In this document: positions 29,195-40,747 of the stretch, in pieces | Layout of the letters: each line of letters starts with the position of its first letter | How positions within the stretch are numbered: the stretch's first letter is position 1 | Source: Erinaceus europaeus | Taxonomy: Eukaryota > Chordata > Mammalia > Eulipotyphla > Erinaceidae | Assembly (NCBI RefSeq): GCF_950295315.1 | Contig: NC_080164.1 | Span: forward strand, 110,690,447-110,754,446 | Direction of reading: 5' to 3' | Length of the DNA stretch: 64,000 nucleotides | Program-made: the position numbers and the translations under genes | Notes under the pieces: generated by a model | Seen by the model: only the letters and a program-made list of their open reading frames with translations | The model's database searches: none | What the model was told of the DNA's origin: nothing

Positions 29195-32100
29195 TGATGT
29201 TAAAATATGTTCAGTCTTTGATATCAATGACTGTCAATGGCCTGAATTCACCTATTAAGAAGCACAAAGTAGGAAGATGGATCAGAAAACAAAACCCCAA
29301 AAAGTGATGTCTACAGGAAACCCACCTAACTAGACAAGACAAAGACAGACTCAAAGTGAAAAGATGGAAAAATATCATACAAGCCATGCCACACAAAAAG
29401 CGCAGGAACAGCTATTCTCATACCTGACATGATAGACTTTAAAATAAATAAAATTAAAAAAACATAGGGATAGACACTACTTAATGCTTTGAGGATGAGT
29501 CAATCAAGAGGACTTACCAATTACTAACATCTATGCCCCCAATGAGAAGCCATCTAAATACAACAAACATCTACTGAAAGAGCTACAACAATACATTAAC
29601 AGCAACAGAGTACTATTAGGGGACTTCAACACCCTACTCTCTCAACTTGACAGATCATCCAGGCAGAAAATCAATAAAGACATAAGGGAGCTAAATGAGG
29701 AAATAGATAAGCTAGAACTACTGGACAGTTTCAGAGTCATTCATACAGTGAAACTGGAATACATATTTTACTCAAGTCCACATGTATCATTCTCAGGGAG
29801 AGACCATACGTTAGGCCACAAAGACAGCATCAGCAAATTCAAGAGCATTGAAATCATGCCAAGCACCTTCTCAGATCACGGTGGAATTAAACTAACACTT
29901 AACAATTAACAAAATACTAGTAGTAGTCCTAAAATGTGGAAGCTCAACCGTACACTATTTAACAACTACTGGGTTAAATAGGAAATAAAGGAAGAAATCA
30001 AAATGTTTCGAGAGTTCAAAGAAAATGAAGACACAAGCTATCCAAATATTTGGGACACAGCTAAGGCAGTACAGAGAGTGTAGCTCATAGCCATACAATC
30101 ACACATTAGGAAGCAAGAAAAAGCATAAATAAACAGCCTGATTGTGCATCTTAAAGACCTAGAAGAAGAAGAACAAAGGAACCCTAAAGCAATCAGAAGG
30201 ACAGAAATCACTGATGTTAGGGTAGAAATCAATAACATTGAGAATAGAAAACCATACAAAAGATCAAGGAAAGTAAATGTTGGTTCTTTGAGAAAGAGTA
30301 AACAAAATCAACAAACCTTTAGCCAGACTCACAAAACAAAAAAAGGGAAAGAGAAGATCCAAATAAATCAAAGCATAAATGAGAGAGGTGATATCACAAC
30401 AGAGTGCAGAAATTCAAAATATCATGTGAGGCTTATATGAACAACTATATGCCACCAACCTAGGTATCTAGGAAATAGACCATTTCCTAGATACCTATGC
30501 CCTTCCAAAATTAAGTAAAGAGGAAGTATATAACATGAACAGGTACATCAGAGCTAATGAAATTGAAGCAGTTATCAACAACCTTCCAAAATTAAAGTCC
30601 TGGACCAAATGGTTTTACAAATGAATTCTACAAAACCTTCAAAGAATAACTAATACCTTTACTTTTAAAAGTCTTCCAGAAGATTGAAGACACAGGAATA
30701 CTCCCTTCCAGCTTCTATGAAGCCAATATCACTATGATACAAAAAGCAGACAGGGGCACAATAAAACTAAAATATTGAACAAAATTCTAGCCAGTTGGAT
30801 ATAGCAGTATATTAAAAGGATTGTTCATCATGACCAAGTGGGGTTTATCCCAGGCATGCAAGCTTGGCTAATATATGTAAATCAATCAATGTGATCCACC
30901 ACATCAATAAAAACAAGACCAAAACCGACATGATCATATCAATAAATGCGGAGAAAGCCTTCAATAAAATACAACATCCCTTTATGATCAAAACACTACA
31001 AAAATGGGGATAGATGGAAAATTACTGAAGATAATGGAGTCTATATATAGCAAACCTACAGCCAACATCATACTCAATGGTGAAAAACTGGAAGCATTTC
31101 CCCTCAGATCAGGTACTAGACAGGGCTGCCCACTATCTCCATTATTATTCAACGTACTGTTGGAAGTTCTTGCCATAGCAATCAGGCAGAGAAGGGAATT
31201 AAAGAGATACAGATTGGAAGAGAAGAAGTCAAACTCCTTATTTGCAGATGACATGATAGTATACATGGAAAAATGCAAGGAATCCAGCAAGAAGCTTTTG
31301 GAAATTATCAGGCAATACACTAAGTTGTCAGGCTACAAAATTAACATTCAAAAGTCAGTGGCATTCCTCTATGCAAACACTAAGTTAGAAGAAGTTCTAA
31401 TCTAGAAATCAATTCCTTTTACTAGCAACAAAAACAATAAAATATCTAGGAATAAACCTAGCCAAAGAAGTGAAAGACATGTATAGTGAAAATTATGAGT
31501 CACTACTCAAGGAAATTGAAAAAGACACAAAGAAGTGGAAAGATATTACATGTTCATGGGTTGGAAGAACTAACATCATCAAAATAAATATACTACACAG
31601 AGCCATATAAAAATTCTAAGCTATCCCCATTAAGATCCCAACCACATTTTTAGGAGAATAGGACAAATGCTACAAATGTTTATCTGGAGCCAGAAAAGAC
31701 CTAGAATTGCCAAAACAATCTTGAGAAAAAAGAACAGAACTGGAGGAATCACACTCCCAGATCTGAAATTGTATTATAGGGTCATTGTCATCAAAACTGC
31801 TTGCTTCTGGAACATGAATATAAACCTGATCAGTGGAATGGATTTGAGAGCCCAGAAGTGAGCCCCCACACCTATGGACATCTAATATTTGACAAATGTG
31901 CCCAGCTTATTCAATGTGGAAAGGAGAGTCTCTTCAACAAATGGTGTTGGAAAAAAAATGGGTTGAAACATGCAGAACAATGAAACTGAACCACAATCTT
32001 TCATCAAACACAAAAGTAAATTCTAAGTGGATCAAAGTACTTGGATGTTAGACCAGAAACTTTCAGATACTTAGAGGAAAATATTGGCAGAACTCTTTTC

Positions 32101-32965
32101 CGCATAAATTGTAAAGACATCTTCAATGAAATGAATCCAATTATAAAGAATACTAAGACAAACATAAACCTATGGGACTACATCAAATTAAAAAGTTTAT
32201 GAACAACAAAAGAAACTACTACCCAAACCAAAAGACCTCTCACAGAAAGGCAGAAGATCTTTACATGCCACACATTAGACAAGAGGCTAATAACCAAAAT
32301 ATATAAAGAGCTTGCCAAGCTCAACAATAAGAATACAGATAACCCCACCCAAAAATGGGGACAGGACATGAACAGAATATTCACCACAGAATATTTCCAA
32401 AAGGCTGAGAAACACATGAAAAAATGCTCCAAGTCTTTGGTTGTCAGAGAAATGCAAATAAAGACAACAGTGAGATACCACTTCACTCCTGTGAGACTGT
32501 CATACATCAGAAAGGTAACAGCAACAAATGCTAGAGAGGTTGTGGGGTCAAAAGAACCCTCCTGCATTGCTGGTGGGAATGTCAGTTGGTCCAACCTCTG
32601 TGGAGAACAGTCTGGAGAACTCTCAGAATTCTATAAATGGACCTACCATATGATCCTGCAGTTCCTCTCCTGGGGATATATCCTAAGGAACCCAACACAT
32701 CTATCCAAAAAGATCTGTGTACACATATGTTCTTAGCAGAACAATCTGTAATAGACAAAACCTGGAAGCAACCCAGGTGTTCAACAACAGATGAATGGCT
32801 CAGCAAGTGTGGTATATATACACAATGGAATACTACTCACCTATTAAAAATGGTGACTTCGCCATTTTCAGCTAATCTTGGATGGAGCTTGATAAAATCA
32901 TGTTAAGTGAAGTCAGAAAGAGAAGGATGAATATGAGATGATCTCACTCTCAGCAAGAAGTTGAA
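29195..32965 (+). pseudogene. LINE-1 ORF2 (endonuclease, reverse transcriptase, Cys-rich)
   Basis: The start is near 29195 (SLISMTVNGLNSPIKK). The endonuclease region has QETHLT-like and GDFNTLLS-like motifs. In the reverse transcriptase, [15 protein letters not shown] lies at ~31110 and [10 protein letters not shown] at ~31238. The distal region has LWRTVWRTL- and MEYYSPI-like segments. It holds many stops and frameshifts and a local foldback at 30461-30497. It is a dead copy of the enzyme that cuts target DNA and copies L1 RNA. Confidence 0.85.
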
Positions 32966-33040
32966 AAACAAGGTCAGAAGAGAAAACACAAATAGAACCT
33001 GAACTTGAATTGGTGTATTGCACCAAAGTAAAAGACTCTT

Positions 33041-33057
33041 GGGTGGGTGGGTGGGGG
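33041..33057 (+). other. G-quadruplex motif in short L1 3' UTR
   Basis: GGGTGGGTGGGTGGGGG, four G3+ runs with single-T loops, right after ORF2. It is the most canonical of the G4 motifs in the window. Confidence 0.8.
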
Positions 33058-33220
33058 CGGAGAATAAAGTTCCATAAAGGATTCCAGAGGACCTAGAGGG
33101 GTTGTATTGTTACATGGAAAACTGGGAAATGTTATGCATATACAAATTATTGTATTCACTGCTGAATGTAAATCATTAATTCCCCAATAAAGAAATTAAA
33201 AAAAAAGAATTCTAAAATTT

Positions 33221-33549
33221 AATAGTACTCCTATTTCCTGAATATTGGTCTTCAATTCATTTCATCAGGGCCTATTTATTCTTACTATATACTTTTTCCC
33301 ACTAACTTTTTCATTTAATTTCACTTACCTAGTTTCTAAGGGTGTTCACACTTTCAGTCGTTCATAAGATATCAAATATTAAAAAAATTATGAAACTATT
33401 CTAGATAAATCCCATGATGTCTAATACTGATTGTTTGGTTTTCAACTATCAATAAGTATATTTTTTCTCAATATTTCCTTTATTTCATTATTTAAATTTA
33501 TTTTTTTCTCTTTTTTTAAAGTTCATCTTTTTTCTAAATCTTTTTGTAT
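33221..33549. other. Unassigned AT-rich DNA
   Basis: T-rich single-copy-looking DNA. No feature supported. Confidence 0.4.
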
Positions 33550-33756
33550 CGTATTTATCCATTTCTTTATTGGATACAGTCAGTCAGAAATCAAAAGGGT
33601 AGGGTATTATAGAGAGGGAGAGAGACAGAGAGACACCTGCAGCACTGTTTCACCACTTGTGAAGATTTCTTTCCTCCAACAGGTGGGGACCTGGGGATTG
33701 AACCCCGATTCTTGCATATTGTAATGTGCGTTCAGCCAGGTGTGTTGACCTGGCCT
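33550..33756 (-). mobile_element. tRNA-derived SINE, type B
   Basis: TTTCTTTATTGGATACAG tail, GAGAGACACCTGCAGCACTG body, GATTGAACCCCGATTC B-box region, head end TTGACCTGGCCTC in minus orientation. Confidence 0.87.
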
Positions 33757-33779
33757 CAAGTTTTTTTTCTTTAATTTTA

Positions 33780-34165
33780 TTTGGAGGTTTATGGTCTACA
33801 GTACAGTTGTTGGCAATTGAGCACAGCTTCTCATATCATCAAGATATGTGTCTGCAAAACACTGTAATTCCCAAATTAAGTCTAACATCCCATATTAGGA
33901 CCTGAAAGCCCCATCTACCCCCAACTTTGTTCCAACACCTATGTCTAGCAGAGAAGCAATTATAAGCCAGATCTTCCACCTTATGCACCCAATAAAGAAT
34001 TTTGGTCCATACTCCCAGAGAGATAAAGAATAGGGACACTTCCAAAAGAGGGAATGGTACATAGAACTCTGGTAGTGGGAACTATGTGGAATTGTACCTT
34101 TGTTATCTTACAATCTTGGTAACCACTATTAAATCACTAATAAAAAATAAAAATGCAAAAAACTA
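33780..34165 (+). mobile_element. Old LINE-1 long-3'UTR fragment
   Basis: GAAGCAATTATAAGCCAGATC, GGTCCATACTCCCAGAGAG, TGTGGAATTGTACCTTTG, and a TAACCACTATTAAATCACTAATAAAAAATAAAAA end. It resembles the end at 21.1-21.23 kb, so the two probably belong to one older sub-branch. Confidence 0.75.
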
Positions 34166-34480
34166 AATCTCAAGTAATTTTACTGAACCTAAATTTTTAT
34201 TTTATTGTTATGTACACAGTCTTCATGATTTCCATAAGACTAATGTGAACAATGATATTAAGATATTTTGCATTCTTAGTCATTTTTATACAAAAATGTT
34301 CTAAAAAATGTTCTAAAAATGTTCTCTGTTCTACCTAATATTGAGAGAAAGAGGTGTTAAGAACTCCGACATCATTGTAAATTTGAAACTTTCTTAATTT
34401 CCATGTAGTAACTACTTAACACACTTTGGGGGATGATTACCAAGTCCACACATACTTGTTTTGTGAACTTGAATAAGCCT
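34166..34480. other. Unassigned AT-rich DNA
   Basis: Nothing recognised. A triplicated AAAATGTTCTA motif lies at ~34290-34325. Confidence 0.4.
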
Positions 34481-34482
34481 AG

Positions 34483-34765
34483 CAGGGGTGGGTGGTGGAG
34501 CAGCTTCTAGAGCTCACATGTTATAATGCACAAAGACCCCAGTTCAAGTCCCTAGTCTCCACCTGCAGGTGGGAAGCTTCATGAGTGGTGAATCAATCAG
34601 TGCTGCAGATATCTCTCTCCCTCTCCCTCTCCCTCTCCCTCTCCCTCTCCCTCTCCCTCTCCCTCTCCCCCTCCCCCCTCCCCTTCCCCTCCCATTTCCT
34701 CTCTCTCTCTCTTTCATTCTCTCTCTTCCTATTTTCAAGTTCTATCTTCATAAAAAAAAATTAAA
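34483..34765 (+). mobile_element. tRNA-derived SINE, type B, with expanded (CCCTCT)n
   Basis: GGGTGGTGGAGCAGCTTCTAG head, AGTTCAAGTCCC B box, GGGAAGCTTCATGAGTGGTG body. The pyrimidine tract has expanded into about ten CCCTCT units (34614-34670) followed by CCCCTCC and CTCTCTCT. The Arg/Gly frame on the minus strand is an artefact. Confidence 0.88.
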
Positions 34766-35599
34766 ATAATCTAGCTCTTCCATATCAAGAAAAATAGATA
34801 TGACGGCAAAGCACTACTGGAAGAGGAGCATTTAAAAATAACACAAATTTTAATTCACCAGAAAATTGTAAAAGCTCTAAGTAATCACTCAAATAACTAG
34901 GCAAATCACTAATAAAGAAAATTAATTCTGTGGAACAATGGGCAAATACTGTAAAGAAATGCATCTCTCAGCTAGCCTGGTAGGGTATGTGTGTGTGTGC
35001 ATTTTTTTTCATATTCCTATAATGAAAACTTAGGTATGCTCCCAAGGAAAGTTCATTTCCCTGCTATCCAAATCTGATTTACATAAAGCAGCTTCCAGTT
35101 TTTCCCTAAAAGCCAAACAAATGAAAAACAACAAAATTTTTGGTCAGGAGACAGCTTCTTCCAGTTAGAAATGATAGTTGGAACTCACTGACCAAACTAG
35201 ATGCATTCAACTCCTAGTTAAGAGGTACCAAGTAGCAAATTACAACCTTTATTTATTCTTCTTTATCGAGGGTCCATGGCTTGCTAGAGAGCTGTTTACA
35301 CAGGACAGTCTCTCCTCTCTTTGTGATAGGTTTTATAGAACATTTATCCCTCCAATTCAGGTGCCTTTCCAATACCAGGCACCAGGACTCCAAAATATTT
35401 ACTTGAAACTACACAGATCCACTGGCCTGCTTGAGGCATAATAGAACTCTGACATTGACTTGTAAATGTGTGTGCAAGAATCTTCTTACCTTTCCCTGGA
35501 ACACTTCCTTAGATTCTAAGTTGTAATGACCCCAGATTGTTTCCATTGTATATCAAAAAAGCCTTTTGGCAGGCTCAAGGAAATTGCTTCTTTTTAAAA
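34766..35599. other. Unassigned ~0.8 kb
   Basis: AT-rich single-copy-looking DNA with a small (TG)n at 34987-35000. The 87-codon frame at 35178-35441 has no recognised family. Confidence 0.4.
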
Positions 35600-35816
35600 A
35601 AAAAATTACTTACTTATTTCTTTTTGTTGCCCTTGTTTTTTATTATTGTAGTTATTATTGTTGTTTTTGGATAGGACAGAAGGAAATGGAGAGAGGAGGG
35701 GAAGACAAAGATAGACACCTACAGAACTCCTTCACAGCCTGTGAAGTGACTTTCCTGCCAGGGGCTCAAACCTGAATCCTTATGCTGAACCCACTGCGCT
35801 ACCACCTGACTCCCAG
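35600..35816 (-). mobile_element. tRNA-derived SINE, type A
   Basis: TTTTTGTTGCCCTTGTTTTTTATTATTGTAG (complement of the CAAC/GGGCAACAAAA 3' part), GGACAGAAGGAAATGGAGAGAGG, and the head complement GCTACCACCTGACTCCC. Confidence 0.87.
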
Positions 35817-35929
35817 AAATTGTTTCTTTTGTCTACAAGTTTTGTTAATATCTTCCAACCAGTTGCTTGCCTGTGGGTACATTTCAATATAGAAAAGTTC
35901 TAGTTCTTTTACTGCACAATTTAACTATA

Positions 35930-36545
35930 TTCTCTTTAGTATAAAAAGAGGCTAGGTCAACATACTCTGCCACTGGAGGAAGACAGGTCTTGAAGTGAAC
36001 ACAGCCTAGAGTGTTACTAGCTATGACAATGGAATTCGAGCTTAGACAGACATGGATATAGAGATTACATGGGTTCATGTGCTAAATATGGGCTCTCGGT
36101 CACAGTGATGGGGTTTACAGTTCACGGTATTTATATACTTTCCCCATATTTGGGAGCTACTCTCTGTCCTTATCCATATTTCTAGTCCTCTTCCCAACTC
36201 TGGCACCATATTCCACACAATACTTTTAGCACACCTGCATATTAGCTGTCAGGCTCAGGCAAAAATTAGTAAAGTCATGGGATCCTTAGAATATACCTAA
36301 CATAGACTTCCTAGCTTCTTTCCATGTGAAGACCCCAAATCTCATCTTTTATATTCTTCCCTTTAGGTTCCTGATTACTAAATAATTTGTTTTGTTTTAT
36401 ATCTTAATGCTTAATGTTTTTCAGTCACCGAGTTTTAGATGCTACAGTGACACCAGCCTGACTTCCCTGGGAAGATGACATCACAGATATCCTGAAACCC
36501 CACCTCCCCAGAGCCCTACCTCAATAGGAAAGATAGAAACAGGCT
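35930..36545 (+). mobile_element. Old LINE-1 3'UTR, alternative long branch
   Basis: Collinear with 55.95-56.6 kb: ACATACTCTGCCACTGGAGG, ATAGAGATTACATGGGTTC, GGGAGCTACTCTCTGTCC, CATATTAGCTGTCAGGCTCA, TTTTCAGTCACCGAGTTTTAG. It is about 20% diverged by eye and truncated before the terminal block. Confidence 0.68.
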
Positions 36546-36875
36546 GGGGTATTGAGAAACCTGTAACAGGTTTATGAAACAACAACAACAACACATCCTC
36601 AGTATCATTTTTCCTCATTTAATTATAACATTCTCTTTTATAAACATAAGAGGTTCTCAAACTGAAAAAAACTGCATGGGACTTTGAGCTAATTAGATGC
36701 TTCATGTGAACCAGCAAGACACCTAATTTGAGAATATTTGTTATTTTAGATAATAATTAAAGAAGTGGCAAAACCACAGCCTGTCAGAGAATAAATGTAT
36801 TTTTTTTTCTTATAAAGAATTTTCTCCTTGAAGGTTATATATAAGGTCTATGTTAAGTCCAGACAAAATGTAACC
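36546..36875. other. Unassigned AT-rich DNA
   Basis: No feature beyond a short CAACAACAACAACA run near 36580. Confidence 0.4.
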
Positions 36876-37212
36876 CTGGGGTCAGGCGGTAGCAAAGTGG
36901 GTTAAGTGCACATGGCGCCTTAGCACAAAGAACAGGGTTCGAGCCCCAGGCTCCCCACCTGCAGGGGGTTGCTTCACAGGCGGTGAATCAGGTCTGCAGG
37001 TGTCTATCTTTCTCTCTCCTTCTCTGTCTTCCTCTACTCTTTCCATTTCTCTCTGTCCTATCCAACACCAACAACATCAACGACAGCAATGATAATGGCC
37101 ACAGCAACGATAGGACAACCAGGGCAACAAAAGTGAAAGAAAGTAGCCTCCAGGAGCAGTGGATTCTTGGCACAGTCACTGAGCCCCAGCAATAACCCTG
37201 GAGGGAAAAAGA
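36876..37212 (+). mobile_element. tRNA-derived SINE, type A, best full-length copy
   Basis: This copy shows the whole layout. A box TAGCAAAGTGG (36890-36900), B box GGTTCGAGCC (36936-36945), a match to the pol III consensus. Body GCAGGTGTCTATC, CT tract, CAACACCAACAACATC, GGGCAACAAAAGTG, and a 3' extension AGCAGTGGATTCTTGGC with GAGCCCCAGCAATAACCCTGG. The complement of that extension forms the beginning of several minus-strand copies (6.3, 46.96, 48.47 kb). Confidence 0.92.
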
Positions 37213-38544
37213 GTGCAATCCTGTATAATTGGCAAGTTTAACCCTTAACTTAGTTTTAAGATTATCTCCATATACCCAATAAAAGGCCAAGTATCTGAGT
37301 CTGTCCATGATCTGCACGTCATTTGCCATTTCTCCTATGTCTTCTCCTTAGTCTTTAACAAACATGCCAGACGCTGTGCCTAGTTTCTCTAATATACTTC
37401 ATCTTCCAGACTTGTTGTCAGCTCAGCAACTTGGAAACTGCATCCTTATATACCTGGCTGAGTTAGAGCCCCTGTATCTTGCCTTCCTTGAAAACCTAGC
37501 CCTGGTTTACCCTCTTACCCTGACTATTCCAGTGCAATTGTCATGTGGACACTTAGTTGTCGCGTTTCCACTGAGGGAAGCCTTTTAACTATCAAGTGAC
37601 TTGCCTAGTGTTACTTACTTGCTGCATCACAGAATTTGCTTTGTTGACTTTACAACAGATCTTTATATATTTGATTGAGTTGCAATACACATGCATTACC
37701 ATTCATCGATTTAAAACACACAATTCAAAGCATCTGAAGAATGTTGAGAATCTTTCAGTCCTCTTTCCACTTTTTAAAGTTGATATTTCCCTCCCTGTAA
37801 AGTGGGCAAGCACTCCAATGTGACTTTTAGGGCTCCTAGCAGCTGCTGCTCCTACCAGTTGAAACAGGCATTTGCTGCTATTTCCATAATGATTATTAGG
37901 GTATGTGCACACAGCCATAAGGAAAGGTATTGGATCAATGAATAGACACACACAGGAGACACATTTTAAAGATTAGTTATCTGTATCATACAACCAGTTT
38001 ATAGACTCAAAATCACAAAGGGCTTGTTCAATGTCCAGTAAATATTCAGCGTGTAAAAAATAAATAAATAAATAAATAAAAATAAATAAATAACATATGG
38101 CTGTCAAAAGCAGACATTTAACGTAACTGGCAGTGAATGAGAGATACGTACGATCTTTATGGATAAGGTGCTACTAATCTTTTTGTACTATTTTTCACTG
38201 AATATTTCATTCTCCTATTTAAACCTTAGTCTTTTTGTATTGTGTGTCCCGAATATTAGAAGGTCTTTCTTCCCTTCCACTTCATTTTCTGTTTTTCCTT
38301 CCTCCTTTCCTTTCCTTCTCTTCCTTCTTTTACGTTCCATCCTTCTTTTTCTTCCACGTCTTATTGTAGTATCATTATAAGCTTCAAGTGTCCGTGATTG
38401 TAGACCATTGTCTGTATACATAACATTAGCTTTACTACTAAAACTCCAGCTCTGTCTTCCACTGCACAATTGACTCCTTTGATCTGATTTACTATCCTTC
38501 CCTTTCCCACTTCCTCCTAGTATTCGCTAATTAGCTTTATAGCC
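37213..38544. other. Unassigned ~1.3 kb
   Basis: Single-copy-looking DNA containing an (AAAT)n at 38059-38091. Frames of 70-84 codons at 37364-37951 and 38159-38469 have no recognised family and overlap each other on both strands. No exon is supported. Confidence 0.45.
38059..38091. repeat. (AAAT)n microsatellite
   Basis: About eight TAAA units with one interruption. Confidence 0.9.
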
Positions 38545-38652
38545 CTTTTCAGAAACATTTTATTTATTTTGAATAGAGACAGAAATTAAGAAGGGAAGGG
38601 GAGGTAGGACAAGGATGAGTGAGGGCAGGATGGAAGAAGGGAGAGAGAGAGA

Positions 38653-38692
<40 letters not shown>

Positions 38693-38700
38693 TAGAAATA
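38545..38700 (-). mobile_element. SINE tail fragment with (GA)n expansion
   Basis: ATTTTATTTATTTTGAATAGAGACAGAAATT is the minus-strand SINE tail and body. Beyond 38636 the GA-rich part has expanded to a long (GA)n and the SINE head is absent. Confidence 0.7.
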
Positions 38701-39012
38701 AAGAAATAAATTTTTAAAAATTAACTGTTTACTTCATTGATCTGACCCAGCTCCTATATCTATTCATATTTAGCACAGGAGCCTGTGTGACCTCTAAGTC
38801 CCTTTTAGTCTAGGCTCACAGTCCATGTTCATAGCTGGGAACATTCTATGCTGCACTCATGACTAGTCTTCCTTTAGTGGCATAATAGGATGACCCAGCC
38901 TCTTTTTGGAGAGTGGAGCAGTGCTTACCTTAGTTACTTCATATGGAGAATAAGGTCCTGCAGATGCCCACGTAAGGGCTTATGATGATGTTCCTGATAG
39001 AAGTGACCAGTG
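38701..39012. other. Unassigned DNA 5' of an L1
   Basis: No feature recognised. Confidence 0.4.
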
Positions 39013-39027
39013 TGGGGGGGGGGTGGA

Positions 39028-39040
39028 ACCAAGATGGCGG
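39028..39040 (+). promoter_or_regulatory. YY1-type site at the L1 5' end
   Basis: ACCAAGATGGCGG contains the AAGATGGCGGC-like YY1 core, about 15 bases from the L1 start. In human L1 this site fixes the transcription start (established); its role here is inference. Confidence 0.65.
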
Positions 39041-39932
39041 ACAGAGAAGTAGCTTCTGGTCTGAATTCTGACAACAACTGCTGGAAACGGTAGGATTTTT
39101 TGCCTTCAGCAGGACAGTGAATTCGGGGCCCTAGCTGTGACACCAAGGGGGCGAATATAGCCCAGTATGGGATAGAATATAGAAGAAAAACGAAAGGAAA
39201 TTTTTTTATTATTCCCGAAGTGCACCCTGCCCATAACCAGACCTTGGGTGCCAGAAAGCTGCTCCTAGAAGGCTTCCCTGCTGAACTTCTTTCTTTACCA
39301 AGATTCCTAGCTCAACAAGGGTTCCATTCCAAGTCTATTCCTTTCTGAAACCCTCAGCCTTCTTTCTATATGGCCAATTGGATCTACAAAAGGGAAAGAC
39401 TGCTCTGAGGTTTTTTTTTTTTTTTGGTTTTGGTTTTGGTTTGTTTTTTTGTTTGTTTTACTTTCTTAACAATCAGCTGCCTCTGCTCAGGAGGCTTGAG
39501 GCAATCTCAGACAGGGTTTTTTAACCTGCTTTATTTTATTATTAATATTATATAAGGTGTATCTCTCCCCCCTCCCCCTCCTTTAGGTTGACCAGAATTA
39601 AATCTTAGTGTATTTTCCATTGCTAGGGGACTGGGAGTCTTATCCATTGTGAGAGGAACTTGTTTCACTACTCCTACCTCCTCTCCCCACTCTCCCCTTC
39701 TCCCTCCTTCTAGCTAATTAAAAATAAATAAAAAAAATTAAATTAATTAAAAAATTTCCTTTCACTCCTCTTTTATTACAGTTCTTTTTCTTAACTTTTT
39801 TTTCCTTTTCTGTCTCTTGTTTTTCTTCCCTTTTTTTCTTGTCTTCCTTTCTTCCATCCTCCTTCTTCAGCTTTGTGAATTCACTGATACTCATTTGTGA
39901 ATTATTTTGGGAAAGAAATCTGACTCATAGTG

Positions 39933-40401
39933 TGTTGGATAGTATGTCAGCTCCCCCTGGCTTCTGCTTAACCATATGCCTATATAGGGATAGATTTAAT
40001 CCCATTCAAAGCTTTGGTCTATTTACATAAATCACTTTTACATTTACATAAAGCACCACACTCCCTCCAGGGCATTGGTGCTTTAGCGGTAGAATTCTCA
40101 CCTGCTCCACCCCCTCTCCTTGTCACACCCTGATCCTCTCCTTGTCACACCCTGATCTTCCACCAGTCACTTTTCGCTCCACCCTCTGTATGTCACATCC
40201 TGTTTCCACCCTACTTGGAGAGTATAAAAACAGCTACTCTTCTGATTAAAGACACTTTATTGCTTTCCGGCTCCTGCGAAGTTAGTGCGGCACGAGTTCC
40301 TGATCCCTCTCCCACGCAGCAGCCTAGATCAGCTCCAATTGAGTTCTCTCCAACCCAGAGAGCACTAGCTCGGGAAGAAGCACCCTCAGGCTATCCTGGC
40401 A
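39933..40401 (+). mobile_element. Solo LTR (U3 type 1, R-U5 type 2) in L1 5' UTR
   Basis: Starts TGTTGGATAG and ends CCTGGCA. It is flanked by ATAGTG (39927-39932) and AGAGTG (40402-40407), five of six bases matching, so a degenerate 6-bp duplication. TATAAAAA at 40223-40230, ATTAAA at 40245-40250. U3 has a tandem CTCTCCTTGTCACACCCTGA repeat near 40115-40155. U3 is almost the same as that of the LTR at 25542-26001, but downstream of the TATA box the two share nothing obvious. No internal sequence remains, so it formed by LTR-LTR recombination. Confidence 0.8.
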
Positions 40402-40747
40402 AGAGTGGACTCTCTATGTGTGTATCTCTGCTCTACTTACCTTTCTCCTCTTGCTACCCCTAGAATATACAGTGGATAGTAGATTTTCTTAGTTCTCTAT
40501 TCTTGTTATCCCTTTTTTCATTTCTCGTTCTTCTTCACTTGGACTTAGTTGCTATTTTTTCACGGACTGGAGGCATTGTTTGGTGAACTGGTAGTGGCTA
40601 AACTGCTTCAATTCTTGCTTCAGTTGCTATTGTAATTTCTGAGGTTGGTCATTGCATTTGCCCTAAAGGTATTTAGTACCGTGTTGCTTGTACTCAAAAC
40701 ACAGGAACAACAGAACATAAAAATAAGAAACACATTAATAAAAAAAA

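Larger units (their letters stand above)
24689..33205 (+). mobile_element. Full-length LINE-1 (short-3'UTR lineage), interrupted by an LTR element
   Basis: The element is bounded by the duplication at 24674/33206. The 5' UTR (24689-25492) starts GAGACTTCTGGAGGTGGGG. ORF1 starts at the ATG at 25493, is broken at 25542 by a 2.7 kb LTR element and resumes at 28257. ORF1 continues through a coiled-coil region to about 29138. ORF2 runs from about 29195 to ~32965 with endonuclease (TVNGLNSP), reverse transcriptase (FADD codons at 31241-31252) and the distal cysteine-rich region. A ~230-base 3' UTR and poly(A) at 33196-33205 complete it. Net L1 length is about 5.8 kb, as expected for a mammalian L1. 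Stops and frameshifts in both ORFs make it inactive. Confidence 0.93.

Noticed and set aside
34544..34738. Arg/Gly repeat protein on the minus strand
   Set aside because: Translation of (CCCTCT)n inside a SINE.
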